A DNA stretch of 64,000 nucleotides from Tritonibacter aquimaris (GCF_009617595.1 NZ_WIXK01000013.1:21092-85091); one strand, 5' to 3'; positions 49,098-60,838 are shown, counted from the first letter of the stretch. The notes: generated by a model from the sequence alone, not told the origin. Made by a program: numbers and translations.

Positions 49098-49904
49098 TTA
49101 AATCTGCGCCATTAGCTTGCATGTATCGCATTCTCCGCAGGGTTTCGGTCCACCGATTGTCGTGACCGGGCGTCTGCAAGTCCAGCAAAGTCCACTTAGT
49201 GATTTACCTAAGTAATCTATCAATTCTGCTTTTGGTCTTATTTTAGGTCTCAAGTATTTCGGTGGGAGATTAGGGTAACACGAAGCAGAAACTGCTGCTA
49301 GAATGTAGTGCAACCTGCTTAGAGAAGTCTCGTGGGCTTGAGGGGGGCGGGAATTTAGGTCGTTCTGAAGGTCGAATTCTTCCTGGTTGATGCCTAGCGA
49401 CCAGTAGTCGGGCATTTTTCCATGTATTAGATAGTGGTTTGATGAAGCTATACCTGCTTCTGCTGCTATGGTTAGTACGTCAAACCCAAAGGCTCTTAGG
49501 TTGCCGCGATCGATGCTGCTCTCAGTGTAGTGAAAATCCCTAAAATTCCGGCGACAAAAGTTAACGACATTGTTGCAGGCTACCGCTTCAGCCTCGTGGC
49601 GACCCTCGGCATTGATCATATGAACATGGTGAGCGACGATCGTGTCGTTTGTCTCGCGAAGAGCGTGGGCCAGTGCATGTGTGCTATCAATCCCACCCGA
49701 GATCATGATTAGTCGCGTATACGTGTTGTTCGTTTCGTTCTTTACTTGCATATATTGTGGGTCTTTCTTGCGGAGCTGCCCGTCTGCAGTAATGCACTCC
49801 TGGGTGGAGTTCACAATGATGTTAGGTTGAAGTCTTGCACACTTAGAGCAATCTACACTTGTAATTTGCATAAAAGTGAATGTATGTGAAGGGGTCATGT
49901 CCAT
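49098..49904 (-). CDS. QueC-like PP-loop ATPase
   Basis: A 268-residue protein of the 7-cyano-7-deazaguanine synthase-like N-type ATP pyrophosphatase family. The PP-loop is MISGGIDSTHALAHAL at about residue 68, followed by AHHVHMINAEGRHEAEAV. The C-terminus has a zinc-site-like CWTCRRPVTTIGGPKPCGECDTCKLM (four Cys), as in QueC. The N-terminus adds a Cys cluster (VDCSKCARLQP, then a further Cys) not usual in QueC. No queuosine, CBASS, Qat or Dpd partner gene is in the window. The start at 49904 lies 23 bases from the hlyC-like start at 49928 on the other strand. QueC-type chemistry is inferred. Confidence 0.8.
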   Translation of the reverse strand: MDMTPSHTFTFMQITSVDCSKCARLQPNIIVNSTQECITADGQLRKKDPQYMQVKNETNNTYTRLIMISGGIDSTHALAHALRETNDTIVAHHVHMINAEGRHEAEAVACNNVVNFCRRNFRDFHYTESSIDRGNLRAFGFDVLTIAAEAGIASSNHYLIHGKMPDYWSLGINQEEFDLQNDLNSRPPQAHETSLSRLHYILAAVSASCYPNLPPKYLRPKIRPKAELIDYLGKSLSGLCWTCRRPVTTIGGPKPCGECDTCKLMAQI

Positions 49905-49927
49905 CTATCCAAGAGTTTAATTTGACA

Positions 49928-50314
49928 ATGAAAGCCCGCGAAGACGATGTGCCGGTGGATGTACCGGACGCTAGGACATTTGGTTCAACTCTTGGTAATG
50001 CTGTTTGGCTAATGTCTCTGGATAACGCCTTTCGAGATCTGCCTCTGAGCTGTTTGGAGGCGCGCGTCTCCACACCTATTTTACTTCGACACTTTAAGTT
50101 GTATTCGAAAGAGGGGCAGCCTGTCGCTTTTCTTACCTGGGCGAGTGTTTCCGATTATGTGAGAGATAGGATTGAGGCGGGCGGCCAAGGGCTTTCGTTG
50201 GATGAATGGCGTTCTGGGCAGAATATCGTAGTTGTGGATGTCGTGAGTCCATTTAATCCTAGGAATGTTATCGAAGAAAAGTTCTGGCAAGGTGTAAAAT
50301 CATCGCAAGAGTGA
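49928..50314 (+). CDS. HlyC-type RTX toxin-activating lysine acyltransferase
   Basis: A 128-residue protein (start at 49928; a 16-residue longer form from 49880 is possible). It matches HlyC over LGxxVWLM, the central QPVAFLTWASVSDYV and WRSGQNIVVVDVVSPFN. HlyC transfers acyl groups from acyl-ACP to lysines of its RTX partner. Of the two residues shown essential in E. coli HlyC, the Asp is present (D104 in VVVDVVSPF) while the His is Asn (N24 in LGNAVWLM). It is 97 bases upstream of the giant RTX gene, a cognate arrangement. Confidence 0.82.
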   Translation: MKAREDDVPVDVPDARTFGSTLGNAVWLMSLDNAFRDLPLSCLEARVSTPILLRHFKLYSKEGQPVAFLTWASVSDYVRDRIEAGGQGLSLDEWRSGQNIVVVDVVSPFNPRNVIEEKFWQGVKSSQE

Positions 50315-50411
50315 CTTGCGTAGGTGTCGCTGCCTTGTATTGGTTTGCTTTAATTTGTTAGAGTCTGATTTTTTGGTTCTATATCACAGTAGATAGTTTT
50401 TCCCGAGTTGA

Positions 50412-53400
50412 GTGTTTTTAAGATATTCCCCGACTTTGGTTGGTCTGAAATTAGTCTGGAATTTTGACGTGAAAATTATCGATTGCGTAACGCCCGGAGT
50501 ATCTCTTTCTTCTGTTGAGGAGGCTGTTAATCACTCGGGACCTGTCCGTACGAAGGTTTTTAGTGGTAGTATTTCAGCTCTATCCGAGGTTGTTGATAGC
50601 CTAGGTGAACGGAAAGTTGCAGATGGAAACGATGAGTGTTTTGAGACCGCCATCATCGTTCCACCTCATGGATTTGTGGCCAATACTCTCGGTGGGCCCG
50701 GGCATAGCACGGATAATCCAGCCATATTAATTGACGACAGTGGAAATGTTCCAGATTTAATTCGGAAGTCGAGCTGGAGAACCTATAATTTTGAGGTTTC
50801 TAAATATCATAACTATGTTGCAGATAATGTTCGCGTTCATAACGATTCAATTCTATCTTTCTTGAGTGATGACGAGCGTGCAAATGTAGTAAATTTGGAT
50901 CGAGGGAAAGATGGTAGAGTGGATTTCGCTGTCGTTGACCTGGATACAGAAACTACCTCGGGGAATTTAGAAGTTGAGAAAATTTACCGTGCCGATCCGG
51001 CCGGTGGTTTTGATGCAATAGTCGAAACTACTGAGTCAGACGGTCTCGGTAATGTTTATTATTCGCGACAGGTGCGCAATCCAGACAACAGTTTTGAAAC
51101 CGTTGTTGAACGTCAGCCTTTATACGGGCAATTTCAGGGGGAGGCCGCAGGGCGCGCATTAACCCCATTTTTGTCACGTGCTCTGATTGGAGATGACGCT
51201 AATCTATTTGCGGAAATTGCCACAGATACCTTCCTTGGAACGATACTCGAAAATCTGGGTGGAACTCTTGGTGCATTTGTTGATAGGACTGCCAAGAATG
51301 TCGGTGACCTTGATATAGCTGAACAGTTGGAGGATATTTCAACAGGAGTATTTGAGGATTTTGGCCAGGAACTAGTTGTAAATGGCTTGAATGCGACTAT
51401 TGGCGCGGTAAACCAGTTAATCTTGGCAGAAGTATTTGGCAGTGCGCAAGATGATAGTTTCGGAGAGTCTCTCGTTCGAAGTTTCTCAAGCGCGGCACTC
51501 GATGATTTTGTTACCACAGGCGTTGGAAAGCTACTTGGAAAAGAGTTTTTTGGCGACCTATTTCAAAGTTTAGGCTTTAGGCCTGATCAAGTGAAGCAAA
51601 TTCAAACTGCATTCGTCCCTACTAATTTTGTTAGTGCTGCTGAAATCGCTGCCGGAGCAGAAGGTGTGACTACGGTTATTCCCGGAACCGAGGGAATCGC
51701 AAATGGTATTGGTATTGATCCTGTCAGTTTGATTATTTCGACAGTGATTAATGAAATCTTACCGCCACTAGAAACAACAGAGGGTGCTATTGCCTCTGCC
51801 ATTACTGGCGCTGTTCTAGGGGCCTGGAAAGCATTCTCTAACCTGTTTGGGGCTGCGTCGCTTGGTGTGGGAGCCATAGTGTCATTCTTTGTGGGGAAGA
51901 TATTTGATAGTCTTTTCGATAAAGATCCGCAGGCATTTACACATGTTGGGCTTGATGAAGAAATAGGTCGGTTCGTACTGCTCGATACCTACTCAGATGA
52001 CGGTGGAAATCGTCAACTGTCGAAGGATCTGGCTCAGAGCTATGTGGATGCAATGAACGCGTTCTTGGATTCGATTATGTCGAACTCTAACAATTTTAAC
52101 GAGTTCGAGCGTTCGTTTGGCCATTATGAAGAAGCGCTTAAAAATGCAGGGCGCAATGGGCAGACTTTTTCTGATTTCCGGGAAACATTCCTTAACGCCT
52201 ATGTGGATGATCTGATTGATGCAAAGATCAATGATGGACAGCTTACAGCTGTAAAAGCGTTTGAAGATCTGGATGTAGCGCAACTGCGACAGGACTATCG
52301 CCTGAAGTTGTTGCTGGATGCTGTAGAAGATACGCGAGTCGTAACGTACGTTGGTGGCCGGGTCGACCCTGATGCGACATATGAATATACTAAAGGTACT
52401 GCCTATGCTGTAGATTATGCGGACAATCTACGGGAGAAGCTTGAATATCTTTTGGAGAATGGACTTTCTATTGCCATCCAGGATGAGGGCCGTATTTCGG
52501 TATTCTCCACAGTTGCGCGCAGACATGTTGGGGGTGGGCAAGATAGTGTTGAAGAATGGGTTGCAACAACGAAAAGGTTTGACGCACAAACGACACTTGC
52601 GATTAAGCAGCTGGTTGGTTCGGGAGTACTCAAGGATCTTCTAAATCAATATGACTTTATAACCTATGATGAGTTATTGGCACTTGGCGGTGTCCCACAG
52701 AATGTTCTCAGCGATGAAGGGATCTATTCGCAGGTAACCTCCACGCTGCAAATCGCTGATGATTATCATAATTATTTGGAAAACCAGGAGGAAATTGATG
52801 CGCTGATTGCACAGAGCCCGAATAGTGCGTTCGCGGGTGGATGGGTCGCTACTATTAGCTACGCCAACCAACTTGGTTTGACGGGTGATTTTCGCGAGAA
52901 TGGCGATAGTGTTGGAAATAACTTTTTTGCTGCGGGCGGAGATGACAATATCCGCGGCAATGCTGGTGATGATGACATTCGGACTTATGCGGGTAATGAT
53001 ACCATTCACGGTGGATCAGGGGACGATACTCTAGACGCCGGTGTAGGGAAAAATATTGTCCGTGGTGGTTCAGGGAATGACGTCTTCAGGGTAAGCTCCA
53101 CTTTTGGTGAAACGCAAGTCATCGATGCAGATGGGGAAGGCGAAGATCAACTTCTGTTCGATGTTCGTTTCAATAATATCGATGTCACTTTTGATGAAAA
53201 CCTCGATGGCTTTGTTGCAGATTGGAGCAATGGCAGCGTTAACGCTCAAGGGATTGAGAAAATCGCATTTCGCTTTGCTCGGGATGGGGCGGGTAATGAG
53301 GTGGTTTATGAAGTTGAGTTGGATGATATTCAGCAGAATTCCAGTGATACTTCCCAGCTGAATGGGTCCAATCGTTCTGATCTCCTTGAGTTTGGGGCTG

Positions 53401-56400
53401 CTGGAGGCTTGGAAACAGCGCGGATTTATTCTGGAAATGGGGGATCTGATCTCTACATCTATCGGAAAGAGATGGGAGATGTAATCATCCAGGGCGAGAC
53501 GGTGTCGTCTGGGGATAATGACCGTTTGGTGTTGCGCGATGTGTCGTTTGATGATGTGGAGATCTCCACTATTTTCGATGGTGGCCAAAGATATCTTCAG
53601 CTGACATGGCAAGATGATGAAGAGAGCGGAAGCATATTGATTGCGGATTTTGGATCGCATCTCGAGCAAATTCAATTCTCTGACGGCCAAATTCTCAACG
53701 AAACGCACTTTGGTATAACAGACGAAGACGCGCTTAATGCTAGATCAGGGGATGAGCTTCTGATCGCTGATCCTCAGCTGAATTTGCTTTTTGATACTTT
53801 GAATGAATTTGAAGTGTTGGTTTCTTCCCGCACTTACACTGTGACAACAGGGACGGGTGAAAGTAGTGAGCGTGAGATAGTCCGAGAAGTCGATTACGCT
53901 GATACTTTCCGTGAAAAGTTAGAGTATTTCGCTAATGACGGTGGTGATATTACGCTGACACCGGAACATGAGGCGATTCATAGCGATGAGCGAGGACGTC
54001 CTGCTGTAGTCGCGAGCCCACTTAGTTTAGCTCATTGGGGACGTGTCGACCATGGGGACTTTAAACGAAGCCAATGGATAGTGCGCCCTCAAGACATTAG
54101 CTCTAAGGCGCGTGAAGTTGTGGAACTTCTCACTCAGTCGAAGATACTAAAGACTATCCTGAATCAGAGCAATTTCACGACTTATGAGCAATTCTTGGCT
54201 GCTGACTTTACGCCTTTAGTTCCTGCAGATGGCGGGGGCATTTATTCAGGACGTGGACACGATTACATAGTTGCCAATGCTTCACGAAACGAAATTGTTT
54301 CAAATGGCGGCAGCGATACCATCATTTCTAGAGATGGTGTGGATGACATTGATGCTGGTTCAGGGAACGATTCCGTTCTGTCCGGTAACCACGCAGATCT
54401 TGTGAAGGCTGGTTCTGGAAACGATACTGTTGATGCCGGCGCAGGCCAAGATACAGTCTATCTTGGCGATGGAGATGATCTCTTTGAGGGGCATGGGCAA
54501 AGCGGAGAGCGTGGCAGAGATTCCGTCGATGGCGGTGATGGGGATGATACCATCGTCGCTGGAGGAGGAGATGATACACTGCGCGGTGATGCAGGCCAGG
54601 ACAGTATTTTCGGTGGCGACGGTGATGATGAGCTACATGGCGGGGATGGTAACGACACTCTAAGGGGTGGTGCTGGGATCGACACTATCTACGGCGGTAG
54701 AGGGCTCGATGTTGCGTCTTATAGCGATGCAGAGCAGGCCGTAGTCGTGAACTTGGACGACGCTAGCCAAAATGCGGGTAATGCTTCCGGTGAGGCGCTC
54801 ATAGATGTGGAGCACCTTGAAGGGTCAGCTCATGATGACCGCCTTGTCGGTGATCGACAGGACAATGTGATTTGGGGGCGCCAGGGTAATGACACGCTGA
54901 ATGGGGGTGCGGGCAACGACATCCTGTTTGTAGGTGCGGGCGAGGCAGGTGGTGTTCAGGTCATCGAAAGTAGCGCTGGACAGGATACCTTTGTAATTGA
55001 GGTGGATAGTCATCATGTCAGAACTGTGTATGAGACGGTTCCGTTGTTTGTTCAAAATGGTGATTATTTTGATTACCCAGGGCTGAATCCAGACCTCGTC
55101 ATAGGGGACACGATTAGGTTTGAGGGCATTAACAGCTCAGATGTCGAATTTGAAATTGGTTACAATGGCAATGTGCTAAACCAGACTTGGGAAGGCAGAT
55201 TGAGCATTAGATGGACTGTAGGTGAGGTTTCGGGATTGTACGAAATCCACCGACCTTTTGTGAATGTAGGGAAGTTTGAATTCGCTGATGGCGTTTCTTA
55301 CGATGCTATTCAGCTCGGGTTCATTTTGGGGGGCGCCACCCCTACACCAGATGGCTCGTTCCAGTTGGTCGGCGAGAACGAAGATGACGAGATCGCATCG
55401 CCTGACTTTGGCATTTTCAGCATTCTTGGAGGGGATGGAAATGACTATCTTTCCGGTGGAGCTGGTCAGGACTCGGTCTATGGGGGCGGGGGCAATGATA
55501 CACTTTCGGCCGGTGGGAATGCGTTGAATGATGGATTTGAATATCTCTTTGGTGAAGAAGGTAATGATACCTACGAGGTTTCGAAAAATGATCAGGGTTC
55601 CGTGGTCATCAATAGTGATGCAGAGCAAGAGAACACGCATCAAAGTGACAGCATCAGTTTTAGAGATCTTAAATTAGATGAGGTAACCATTGAGCTGGTT
55701 GACTACTCATCACGCTCAGATGTCCTTGGTAACAATGGACGAATGCTTCGTTTTGCCTGGAAGGGTGGAGAGCTGCTCGTGGCTAACGAAGGCAATCATA
55801 TCGAGTATTTTTCATTCTCTGATGGCGGTGCGATCTCGAAGTTCGAATTCGATAACCATGGTCGTTTTAATAGAACAATACATGGTGACCAGAGCGCGGA
55901 TAGCCTTTTGGCTACGGAGCTTGATGATACTATTGCCGGTCATGATGGTAACGATACCCTTAATGGATACGACGGCGACGACAGCCTTATAGGCGGCGAA
56001 GACCATGACTATCTCATTGGTGGCGATGGCAATGATACGTTGCGTGGTGGGGCAGGTGTAGATCAACTTCTGGGCGGTGTAGGTTCGGATCTAATAGACG
56101 GTGGGTCGGGTCGAGATATCGTCAGCTATATTGATAGTGAAGAAGAAGGTGCGATCGTTGATCTGGCAGATCAAAGCAATAACGCCGGTGCCGCCGCTGG
56201 AGATGTTATTGTTGATATCGAGAATGTAACTGGCTCTTTTGAAGTTGATCGCATTTTTGGGAATGGCATAGACAATCTGATTAATGGTCTGGCTGGTAAC
56301 GATAGCCTGTTTGGCCGTGTTGGACGTGATACTTTGTTTGGCGGTTCGGGCAATGACTATCTGCGTGGTGGCTCTGGAGCGGACTATATTGATGGTGGGT

Positions 56401-59400
56401 CTGGTACGGATCGGGTCAACTATGAGAACTCCAATGCTGCGGTGAAGGTTAATCTTGCGTCCAGTAGTTCCCAATCGGGTGGCCACGCGCAGGGCGATAC
56501 GATTATTGGTGTCGAACAGGCCTATGGATCTGCGTATAATGATACGCTGTCTGGCACCGATGCGACGAATGTTTTGGTTGGTAAAGACGGCAACGACCGG
56601 CTGTTGGGCTACAAAGGTCGAGACAAGCTGTTAGGCGACGGTGGCAATGATACCTTGTTGGGGGGAGCTGACGCTGACACGCTTGATGGTGGCGCTGGTG
56701 GTGATGAGGCGGCGTATTGGCACGCTACATCAGGAATCCGAGCTTCGCTTGCGAACAGCTCGGTCAATACCGGCAATGCGGCTGGAGATATATACATCAG
56801 CATTGAACATCTGGCGGGCTCGGAGCACCGTGATACGCTTTATGGTGCGGCGGGGAATAACCGTCTCTGGGGCGGTAAGGGCAATGATCGGCTGTATGGT
56901 CGCGAAGGCAATGACATCCTCTTGGGGGATGAAAACAATGACACGCTGATTGGTGGGATTGGCGCAGATAGATTGGACGGTGGTTCTGGCACGGATGAGG
57001 CTGCCTATTGGCATGCAACCTCGGGCTTGCAGGCCAGTCTCCGGGTTCCGGAGCGCAACACCGGAGAAGCCGCAGGTGATGTTTATATTGATATCGAGAA
57101 TCTCTCGGGATCGAACTACAATGACTCGCTGTATGGCGATCATGACGTCAATCGTCTCTGGGGCCGCAATGGTAATGACAGCCTTTATGGGCGTGGCGGC
57201 AATGACACGTTGGACGGCGGTGACGGCAATGATACATTGATTGGCGGCAGTGGTGCTGATGTTCTGGACGGCGATAGCGGCACGGATGTGGCGGATTATC
57301 GAGACGCTGCGAATGGCCTGAAAGTGTCGTTGGAGAATGCGTCCATCAACACTGGTGACGCAGTGGGTGATCGCTATATCCGCATCGAAAACCTGGCAGG
57401 ATCGCAACACAATGACTCTCTATGGGGAGATGCGGGGGCGAACGCTATCTGGGGTCGCGATGGCGATGACCAGATAGATGGTCGCAACGGCAATGATACG
57501 GTCTACGGAGACAATGGACATGACCGTCTCTTGGGGGCGTCAGGCAATGATTCTCTTTACGGAGGGAGCGGCAACGACACGCTTCTGGGTGGAGTTGGGG
57601 CGGATCGCCTAGATGGTGGGTCTGGTTCGGATGAGGTGGCCTATTGGTATGCAACATCGGCTGTGCGCGTGGACTTCCAAGATGCGTCAGCCAATCGTGG
57701 AGAGGCCGACGGTGATCGTTATACGGGCATAGAGCACGTCTCCGGTTCAGACCACAACGACACATTGTACGGTAATGGTGGAGCCAACGCGATCTTTGGC
57801 CGCAATGGCCATGACACGCTGGACGGGCGTGATGGGAATGATTTCCTGCGTGGCGGAGATGGCAACGACCGGCTCTACGGTGGAGTTGGCAATGACCGGC
57901 TCTATGGCGAAAGTGGAAATGACACGCTGATTGGGGGGCTTGGCGCCGACATCTTGGATGGCGCGGGTGGCACCGATCTTGCTGCCTATTGGCATGCAAC
58001 CTCAGCCGTGAAAGTTGATCTGGCTGATGCCTCCACCAATACCGGCGAGGCTGCAGGTGACACTTATGTGGGCATCGAGAACCTATCTGGGTCTGCCTAC
58101 AATGATACATTGAGCGGCAATGGGGCGCACAACTATCTGATCGGCAACAACGGTAACGACAAGCTCTATGGTTTTGCTGGCAATGACACATTGTCTGGCG
58201 GCCATGGCAATGACACATTGCATGGTAACGCAGGTACTGACTTGTTGGAGGGCGGTGATGGTGATGACAAGCTCTATGCGGGTTCGATCAACAATAGTCC
58301 GCCTGGCGCCGACACTTTGCGTGGTGGCAACGGAAACGATTATCTGCAAGGCGTCAATGGGCGGAATCTCCTTGAGGGCGGTTCAGGGAATGATACCCTC
58401 AATGGCGGCGACGATTGGGTAACTGCGGATGCGGATGTTCTCCGTGGTGGATCTGGCAATGACTCGCTGATATCTGGTCAGGTCGAAGAGGTCAGAGAAG
58501 ATCATGCCCATATTGTTGACAAGCTGTATGGCGATGATGGGCATGACACGTTGCAGGGTGGTCTTGGCCGTGACTCTCTGGTTGGGGGTAACCACAACGA
58601 CAAGCTTTACGGCAGCAACGGTAATGACACCTTAGAGGGTGGATCTGGTGATGACACGCTAGATGCAGGTCGCCACACGGATAGGTTGTTTGGCGGTTCG
58701 GGCAATGACTATCTGCGTGGTGGCTCTGGAGCGGACTATATTGATGGTGGGTCTGGTACGGATCGGGTCAACTATGAGAACTCCAATGCTGCGGTGAAGG
58801 TTAATCTTGCGTCCAGTAGTTCCCAATCGGGTGGCCACGCGCAGGGCGATACGATTATTGGTGTCGAACAGGCCTATGGATCTGCGTATAACGATACAAT
58901 CCGCGGCAATGGCAGCAATAACCGTCTATATGGGCGCGATGGCCGGGATGATCTTTACGGTAATAGCGGCAACGATCGCCTTTATGGTGATGGCGGTAAT
59001 GACCGGCTGATCGGGGGCAGCGGTGCGGATTACCTGAATGGTGGTTCCGGTACGGATGAAGCCGCCTATTGGCATGCGGGATCTGGTGTGCGTGCTTCGC
59101 TCTATGACGCGTCCAGCAATACCGGTGAAGCTGCGGGTGATACCTACTCGAGCATCGAGAACCTGGCGGGTTCTGTCCATCGGGATATCCTTATCGGCAA
59201 CGCGTCCAATAACTGGTTCTGGGGCAATAAAGGCAACGACGACATTTATGGCCGTGAAGGAAATGACCATCTACGCGGCGAAGATGGCAATGACCGCCTG
59301 ATTGGTGGAACTGGAGCAGACACACTGGACGGTGGTTCCGGCACGGATGAGGTAGCCTATTGGCATGCAACATCCGGGCTGACCGCCAGCCTGCGAAACC

Positions 59401-59906
59401 CGCACATCAATACAGGCGAAGCGGCGGGGGATGTTTATGTGAGCATCGAACGCCTGTCCGGCTCCCGGCATAGCGATCGCCTATTCGGTAGTGACAGTAG
59501 CAATACGATTTGGGGCAATAGCGGCAACGACCAGCTCTATGGTCGTGGAGGGAATGATCATCTTTTTGGAGGAAGCGGCAACGATACTATACGGGGTGAT
59601 AGTGGAAATGACCGTCTGGATGGGGCTGGCGGCAATGATGTCCTTAAAGGCGGCAGTGGTGCGGACGTATTTGTTTTCAATAGCACCTTTGGCGATGATG
59701 TAATCGAAGACTTTAGCGCCTCCCAATCGGGCGAGAAAATCGATCTGTCAGATGTGTCGTCGATTACAAGCTTCTCCGACCTTAGAGCCAATCACCTGAC
59801 GCGGTCTGGTAGTGATGCCGTAATTAGCGATGGGAAAGGAAATACTATCCGTCTGGAGGATGTGAGTGTATCTTCTCTAACTTCTGATGACTTCATCTTT
59901 GTGTGA
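50412..59906 (+). CDS. Giant RTX repeat protein with N-terminal Hint C-terminal part
   Basis: A 3164-residue protein starting with GTG after an in-frame TGA; the ribosome site is weak, so the real start may be elsewhere. Residues 124-144 ([20 protein letters not shown]) are the last part of a Hint/intein domain, followed by Asp145. Residues about 260-520 are helical with hydrophobic stretches. A module of about 130 residues occurs twice (about 632-760 and 1122-1268). Calcium-binding GGxGxDxLx nonapeptides appear in blocks from about residue 837 and fill 1800-3085. Eleven larger units of the type [16 protein letters not shown] with NTGEAAGD interleave them. Four HCBP-related segments are also present. 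The C-terminus ([15 protein letters not shown] to [11 protein letters not shown]) has the layout of a type I secretion signal. No T1SS gene is here. Confidence 0.9.
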   Translation: MFLRYSPTLVGLKLVWNFDVKIIDCVTPGVSLSSVEEAVNHSGPVRTKVFSGSISALSEVVDSLGERKVADGNDECFETAIIVPPHGFVANTLGGPGHSTDNPAILIDDSGNVPDLIRKSSWRTYNFEVSKYHNYVADNVRVHNDSILSFLSDDERANVVNLDRGKDGRVDFAVVDLDTETTSGNLEVEKIYRADPAGGFDAIVETTESDGLGNVYYSRQVRNPDNSFETVVERQPLYGQFQGEAAGRALTPFLSRALIGDDANLFAEIATDTFLGTILENLGGTLGAFVDRTAKNVGDLDIAEQLEDISTGVFEDFGQELVVNGLNATIGAVNQLILAEVFGSAQDDSFGESLVRSFSSAALDDFVTTGVGKLLGKEFFGDLFQSLGFRPDQVKQIQTAFVPTNFVSAAEIAAGAEGVTTVIPGTEGIANGIGIDPVSLIISTVINEILPPLETTEGAIASAITGAVLGAWKAFSNLFGAASLGVGAIVSFFVGKIFDSLFDKDPQAFTHVGLDEEIGRFVLLDTYSDDGGNRQLSKDLAQSYVDAMNAFLDSIMSNSNNFNEFERSFGHYEEALKNAGRNGQTFSDFRETFLNAYVDDLIDAKINDGQLTAVKAFEDLDVAQLRQDYRLKLLLDAVEDTRVVTYVGGRVDPDATYEYTKGTAYAVDYADNLREKLEYLLENGLSIAIQDEGRISVFSTVARRHVGGGQDSVEEWVATTKRFDAQTTLAIKQLVGSGVLKDLLNQYDFITYDELLALGGVPQNVLSDEGIYSQVTSTLQIADDYHNYLENQEEIDALIAQSPNSAFAGGWVATISYANQLGLTGDFRENGDSVGNNFFAAGGDDNIRGNAGDDDIRTYAGNDTIHGGSGDDTLDAGVGKNIVRGGSGNDVFRVSSTFGETQVIDADGEGEDQLLFDVRFNNIDVTFDENLDGFVADWSNGSVNAQGIEKIAFRFARDGAGNEVVYEVELDDIQQNSSDTSQLNGSNRSDLLEFGAAGGLETARIYSGNGGSDLYIYRKEMGDVIIQGETVSSGDNDRLVLRDVSFDDVEISTIFDGGQRYLQLTWQDDEESGSILIADFGSHLEQIQFSDGQILNETHFGITDEDALNARSGDELLIADPQLNLLFDTLNEFEVLVSSRTYTVTTGTGESSEREIVREVDYADTFREKLEYFANDGGDITLTPEHEAIHSDERGRPAVVASPLSLAHWGRVDHGDFKRSQWIVRPQDISSKAREVVELLTQSKILKTILNQSNFTTYEQFLAADFTPLVPADGGGIYSGRGHDYIVANASRNEIVSNGGSDTIISRDGVDDIDAGSGNDSVLSGNHADLVKAGSGNDTVDAGAGQDTVYLGDGDDLFEGHGQSGERGRDSVDGGDGDDTIVAGGGDDTLRGDAGQDSIFGGDGDDELHGGDGNDTLRGGAGIDTIYGGRGLDVASYSDAEQAVVVNLDDASQNAGNASGEALIDVEHLEGSAHDDRLVGDRQDNVIWGRQGNDTLNGGAGNDILFVGAGEAGGVQVIESSAGQDTFVIEVDSHHVRTVYETVPLFVQNGDYFDYPGLNPDLVIGDTIRFEGINSSDVEFEIGYNGNVLNQTWEGRLSIRWTVGEVSGLYEIHRPFVNVGKFEFADGVSYDAIQLGFILGGATPTPDGSFQLVGENEDDEIASPDFGIFSILGGDGNDYLSGGAGQDSVYGGGGNDTLSAGGNALNDGFEYLFGEEGNDTYEVSKNDQGSVVINSDAEQENTHQSDSISFRDLKLDEVTIELVDYSSRSDVLGNNGRMLRFAWKGGELLVANEGNHIEYFSFSDGGAISKFEFDNHGRFNRTIHGDQSADSLLATELDDTIAGHDGNDTLNGYDGDDSLIGGEDHDYLIGGDGNDTLRGGAGVDQLLGGVGSDLIDGGSGRDIVSYIDSEEEGAIVDLADQSNNAGAAAGDVIVDIENVTGSFEVDRIFGNGIDNLINGLAGNDSLFGRVGRDTLFGGSGNDYLRGGSGADYIDGGSGTDRVNYENSNAAVKVNLASSSSQSGGHAQGDTIIGVEQAYGSAYNDTLSGTDATNVLVGKDGNDRLLGYKGRDKLLGDGGNDTLLGGADADTLDGGAGGDEAAYWHATSGIRASLANSSVNTGNAAGDIYISIEHLAGSEHRDTLYGAAGNNRLWGGKGNDRLYGREGNDILLGDENNDTLIGGIGADRLDGGSGTDEAAYWHATSGLQASLRVPERNTGEAAGDVYIDIENLSGSNYNDSLYGDHDVNRLWGRNGNDSLYGRGGNDTLDGGDGNDTLIGGSGADVLDGDSGTDVADYRDAANGLKVSLENASINTGDAVGDRYIRIENLAGSQHNDSLWGDAGANAIWGRDGDDQIDGRNGNDTVYGDNGHDRLLGASGNDSLYGGSGNDTLLGGVGADRLDGGSGSDEVAYWYATSAVRVDFQDASANRGEADGDRYTGIEHVSGSDHNDTLYGNGGANAIFGRNGHDTLDGRDGNDFLRGGDGNDRLYGGVGNDRLYGESGNDTLIGGLGADILDGAGGTDLAAYWHATSAVKVDLADASTNTGEAAGDTYVGIENLSGSAYNDTLSGNGAHNYLIGNNGNDKLYGFAGNDTLSGGHGNDTLHGNAGTDLLEGGDGDDKLYAGSINNSPPGADTLRGGNGNDYLQGVNGRNLLEGGSGNDTLNGGDDWVTADADVLRGGSGNDSLISGQVEEVREDHAHIVDKLYGDDGHDTLQGGLGRDSLVGGNHNDKLYGSNGNDTLEGGSGDDTLDAGRHTDRLFGGSGNDYLRGGSGADYIDGGSGTDRVNYENSNAAVKVNLASSSSQSGGHAQGDTIIGVEQAYGSAYNDTIRGNGSNNRLYGRDGRDDLYGNSGNDRLYGDGGNDRLIGGSGADYLNGGSGTDEAAYWHAGSGVRASLYDASSNTGEAAGDTYSSIENLAGSVHRDILIGNASNNWFWGNKGNDDIYGREGNDHLRGEDGNDRLIGGTGADTLDGGSGTDEVAYWHATSGLTASLRNPHINTGEAAGDVYVSIERLSGSRHSDRLFGSDSSNTIWGNSGNDQLYGRGGNDHLFGGSGNDTIRGDSGNDRLDGAGGNDVLKGGSGADVFVFNSTFGDDVIEDFSASQSGEKIDLSDVSSITSFSDLRANHLTRSGSDAVISDGKGNTIRLEDVSVSSLTSDDFIFV
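56334..56539 (+). repeat. 206-bp exact duplication inside the RTX gene, copy A
   Basis: Identical base for base to 58686-58891, offset 2352 bp (784 codons), and both are in the same reading frame. The copies diverge on either side. It encodes the unit [20 protein letters not shown] to [11 protein letters not shown]. Confidence 0.95.
58686..58891 (+). repeat. 206-bp exact duplication inside the RTX gene, copy B
   Basis: Second copy of the 206-base stretch at 56334-56539, in frame. No mismatch over the span. Synonymous positions are identical too, in contrast to the divergent other nine units. Confidence 0.95.
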
Positions 59907-60037
59907 GCATGTGGTCGCCATTTGGGGGATAACAGGGAGTGACAGTATGTGTTTGCGGATACGCATATATGCTGGGAGAGAAAGAGACTTCTTTGAAGTC
60001 TTAACCTGCGAAGGTAGAGTAGATACCTGGAAAATCA
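59907..60037 (+). other. Spacer with short hairpin between RTX gene and immunity-like gene
   Basis: 131 bases. AGACTTC-TTT-GAAGTCT (about 59985-60001) is a 7-bp hairpin with no T-run after it. It may only partially reduce read-through, so the downstream genes could remain on the same transcript. Confidence 0.35.
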
Positions 60038-60838
60038 ATGGACTGGGATGACACCATGGAACGAGAAGAAAATAACGACAATCGGTACGCGCTTGTTCTT
60101 GAAAAACCCGATGGGATTGTAAAACGAAAAGCATCATTCTACCCGATGATGGGATCAACTTTGACTGGCCATCTGTCGTATACGCCCAAGAGAGAACTGC
60201 GGAATTTCCCACCTTTTAAGGATCGATCTTGGTCCTTAGCGAACGAAGATCGCTTTCCATCAGTTGATCTACCAGATGAGATGAAAGAGCGATGGGTGCA
60301 TAAACGGCTTGATGTTGACCCAAGTATGATCGAAGCCTTCACGGCTGATCTGACGATCAATAACGATGACCTCATTCCGCATATTCCCGATATTAGCGGA
60401 TGGTTTCCATTTTTGATTATTAGTGCGCGTGCTAAGGATATCTTGGGTGATATTTATGCAGGCGGAAGTTATTTTATCCCTTTGACAATTTATTCTCAAA
60501 ATGGATCCGAGATCGACGGGGAGTACTACTGGTGGGTTGTTCGGGATAGGATTGCTTACCTGGGATTTGACGTGAAGCTTCCTGTTCTTGGTGTGCCATT
60601 TCCTGGCCCCTTTAGCGATTCTCGTATGGTATATGAGATGGTGAATAATGTTGCGGTGAAGAATTATTTGAAAAGAATACCGTATTGGGGAGCTGTAGGT
60701 AATTTTCAGCGTGCTTGTTTTGAAACTCTCACTTTTGAGAAGTTAAAAACTTCTTATTTGAGTGGTTTGGTTGAAAATACCGAGGAAAATTTTCCAGCCG
60801 ATCGAAAGATTTATGAAAGCATAGGGCATATCGAATGA
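60038..60838 (+). CDS. DUF1629/Imm11-like putative immunity protein
   Basis: A 266-residue protein without signal peptide. The middle (SGWFPFLIISARAKDILGDI, then FIPLTIYSQ and YYWWVV) and the later FETLTFEKLKTSYLSGLV resemble the Imm11 (DUF1629) layout of immunity proteins from polymorphic-toxin loci. The fit is by eye, not by profile search. Two starts, 60038 and 60056, are possible; the latter has GGGATGACACC ahead. Its stop overlaps the next start (ATGA), which indicates coupled expression with the nuclease-like gene. A neutralising role toward that protein is inference. Confidence 0.5.
   Translation: MDWDDTMEREENNDNRYALVLEKPDGIVKRKASFYPMMGSTLTGHLSYTPKRELRNFPPFKDRSWSLANEDRFPSVDLPDEMKERWVHKRLDVDPSMIEAFTADLTINNDDLIPHIPDISGWFPFLIISARAKDILGDIYAGGSYFIPLTIYSQNGSEIDGEYYWWVVRDRIAYLGFDVKLPVLGVPFPGPFSDSRMVYEMVNNVAVKNYLKRIPYWGAVGNFQRACFETLTFEKLKTSYLSGLVENTEENFPADRKIYESIGHIE

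Noticed and set aside
49098..50314. QueC-like gene plus neighbours as a Qat or CBASS defence system
   Set aside because: No QatA ATPase, QatD nuclease, cyclase, effector or Cap genes are nearby; the neighbour is a HlyC-type acyltransferase.
54430..59650. Repetitive DNA resembling a CRISPR or satellite array
   Set aside because: Periodicity follows 9- and ~100-residue protein repeats in one open frame, units are not identical, and no spacers or cas genes are present.
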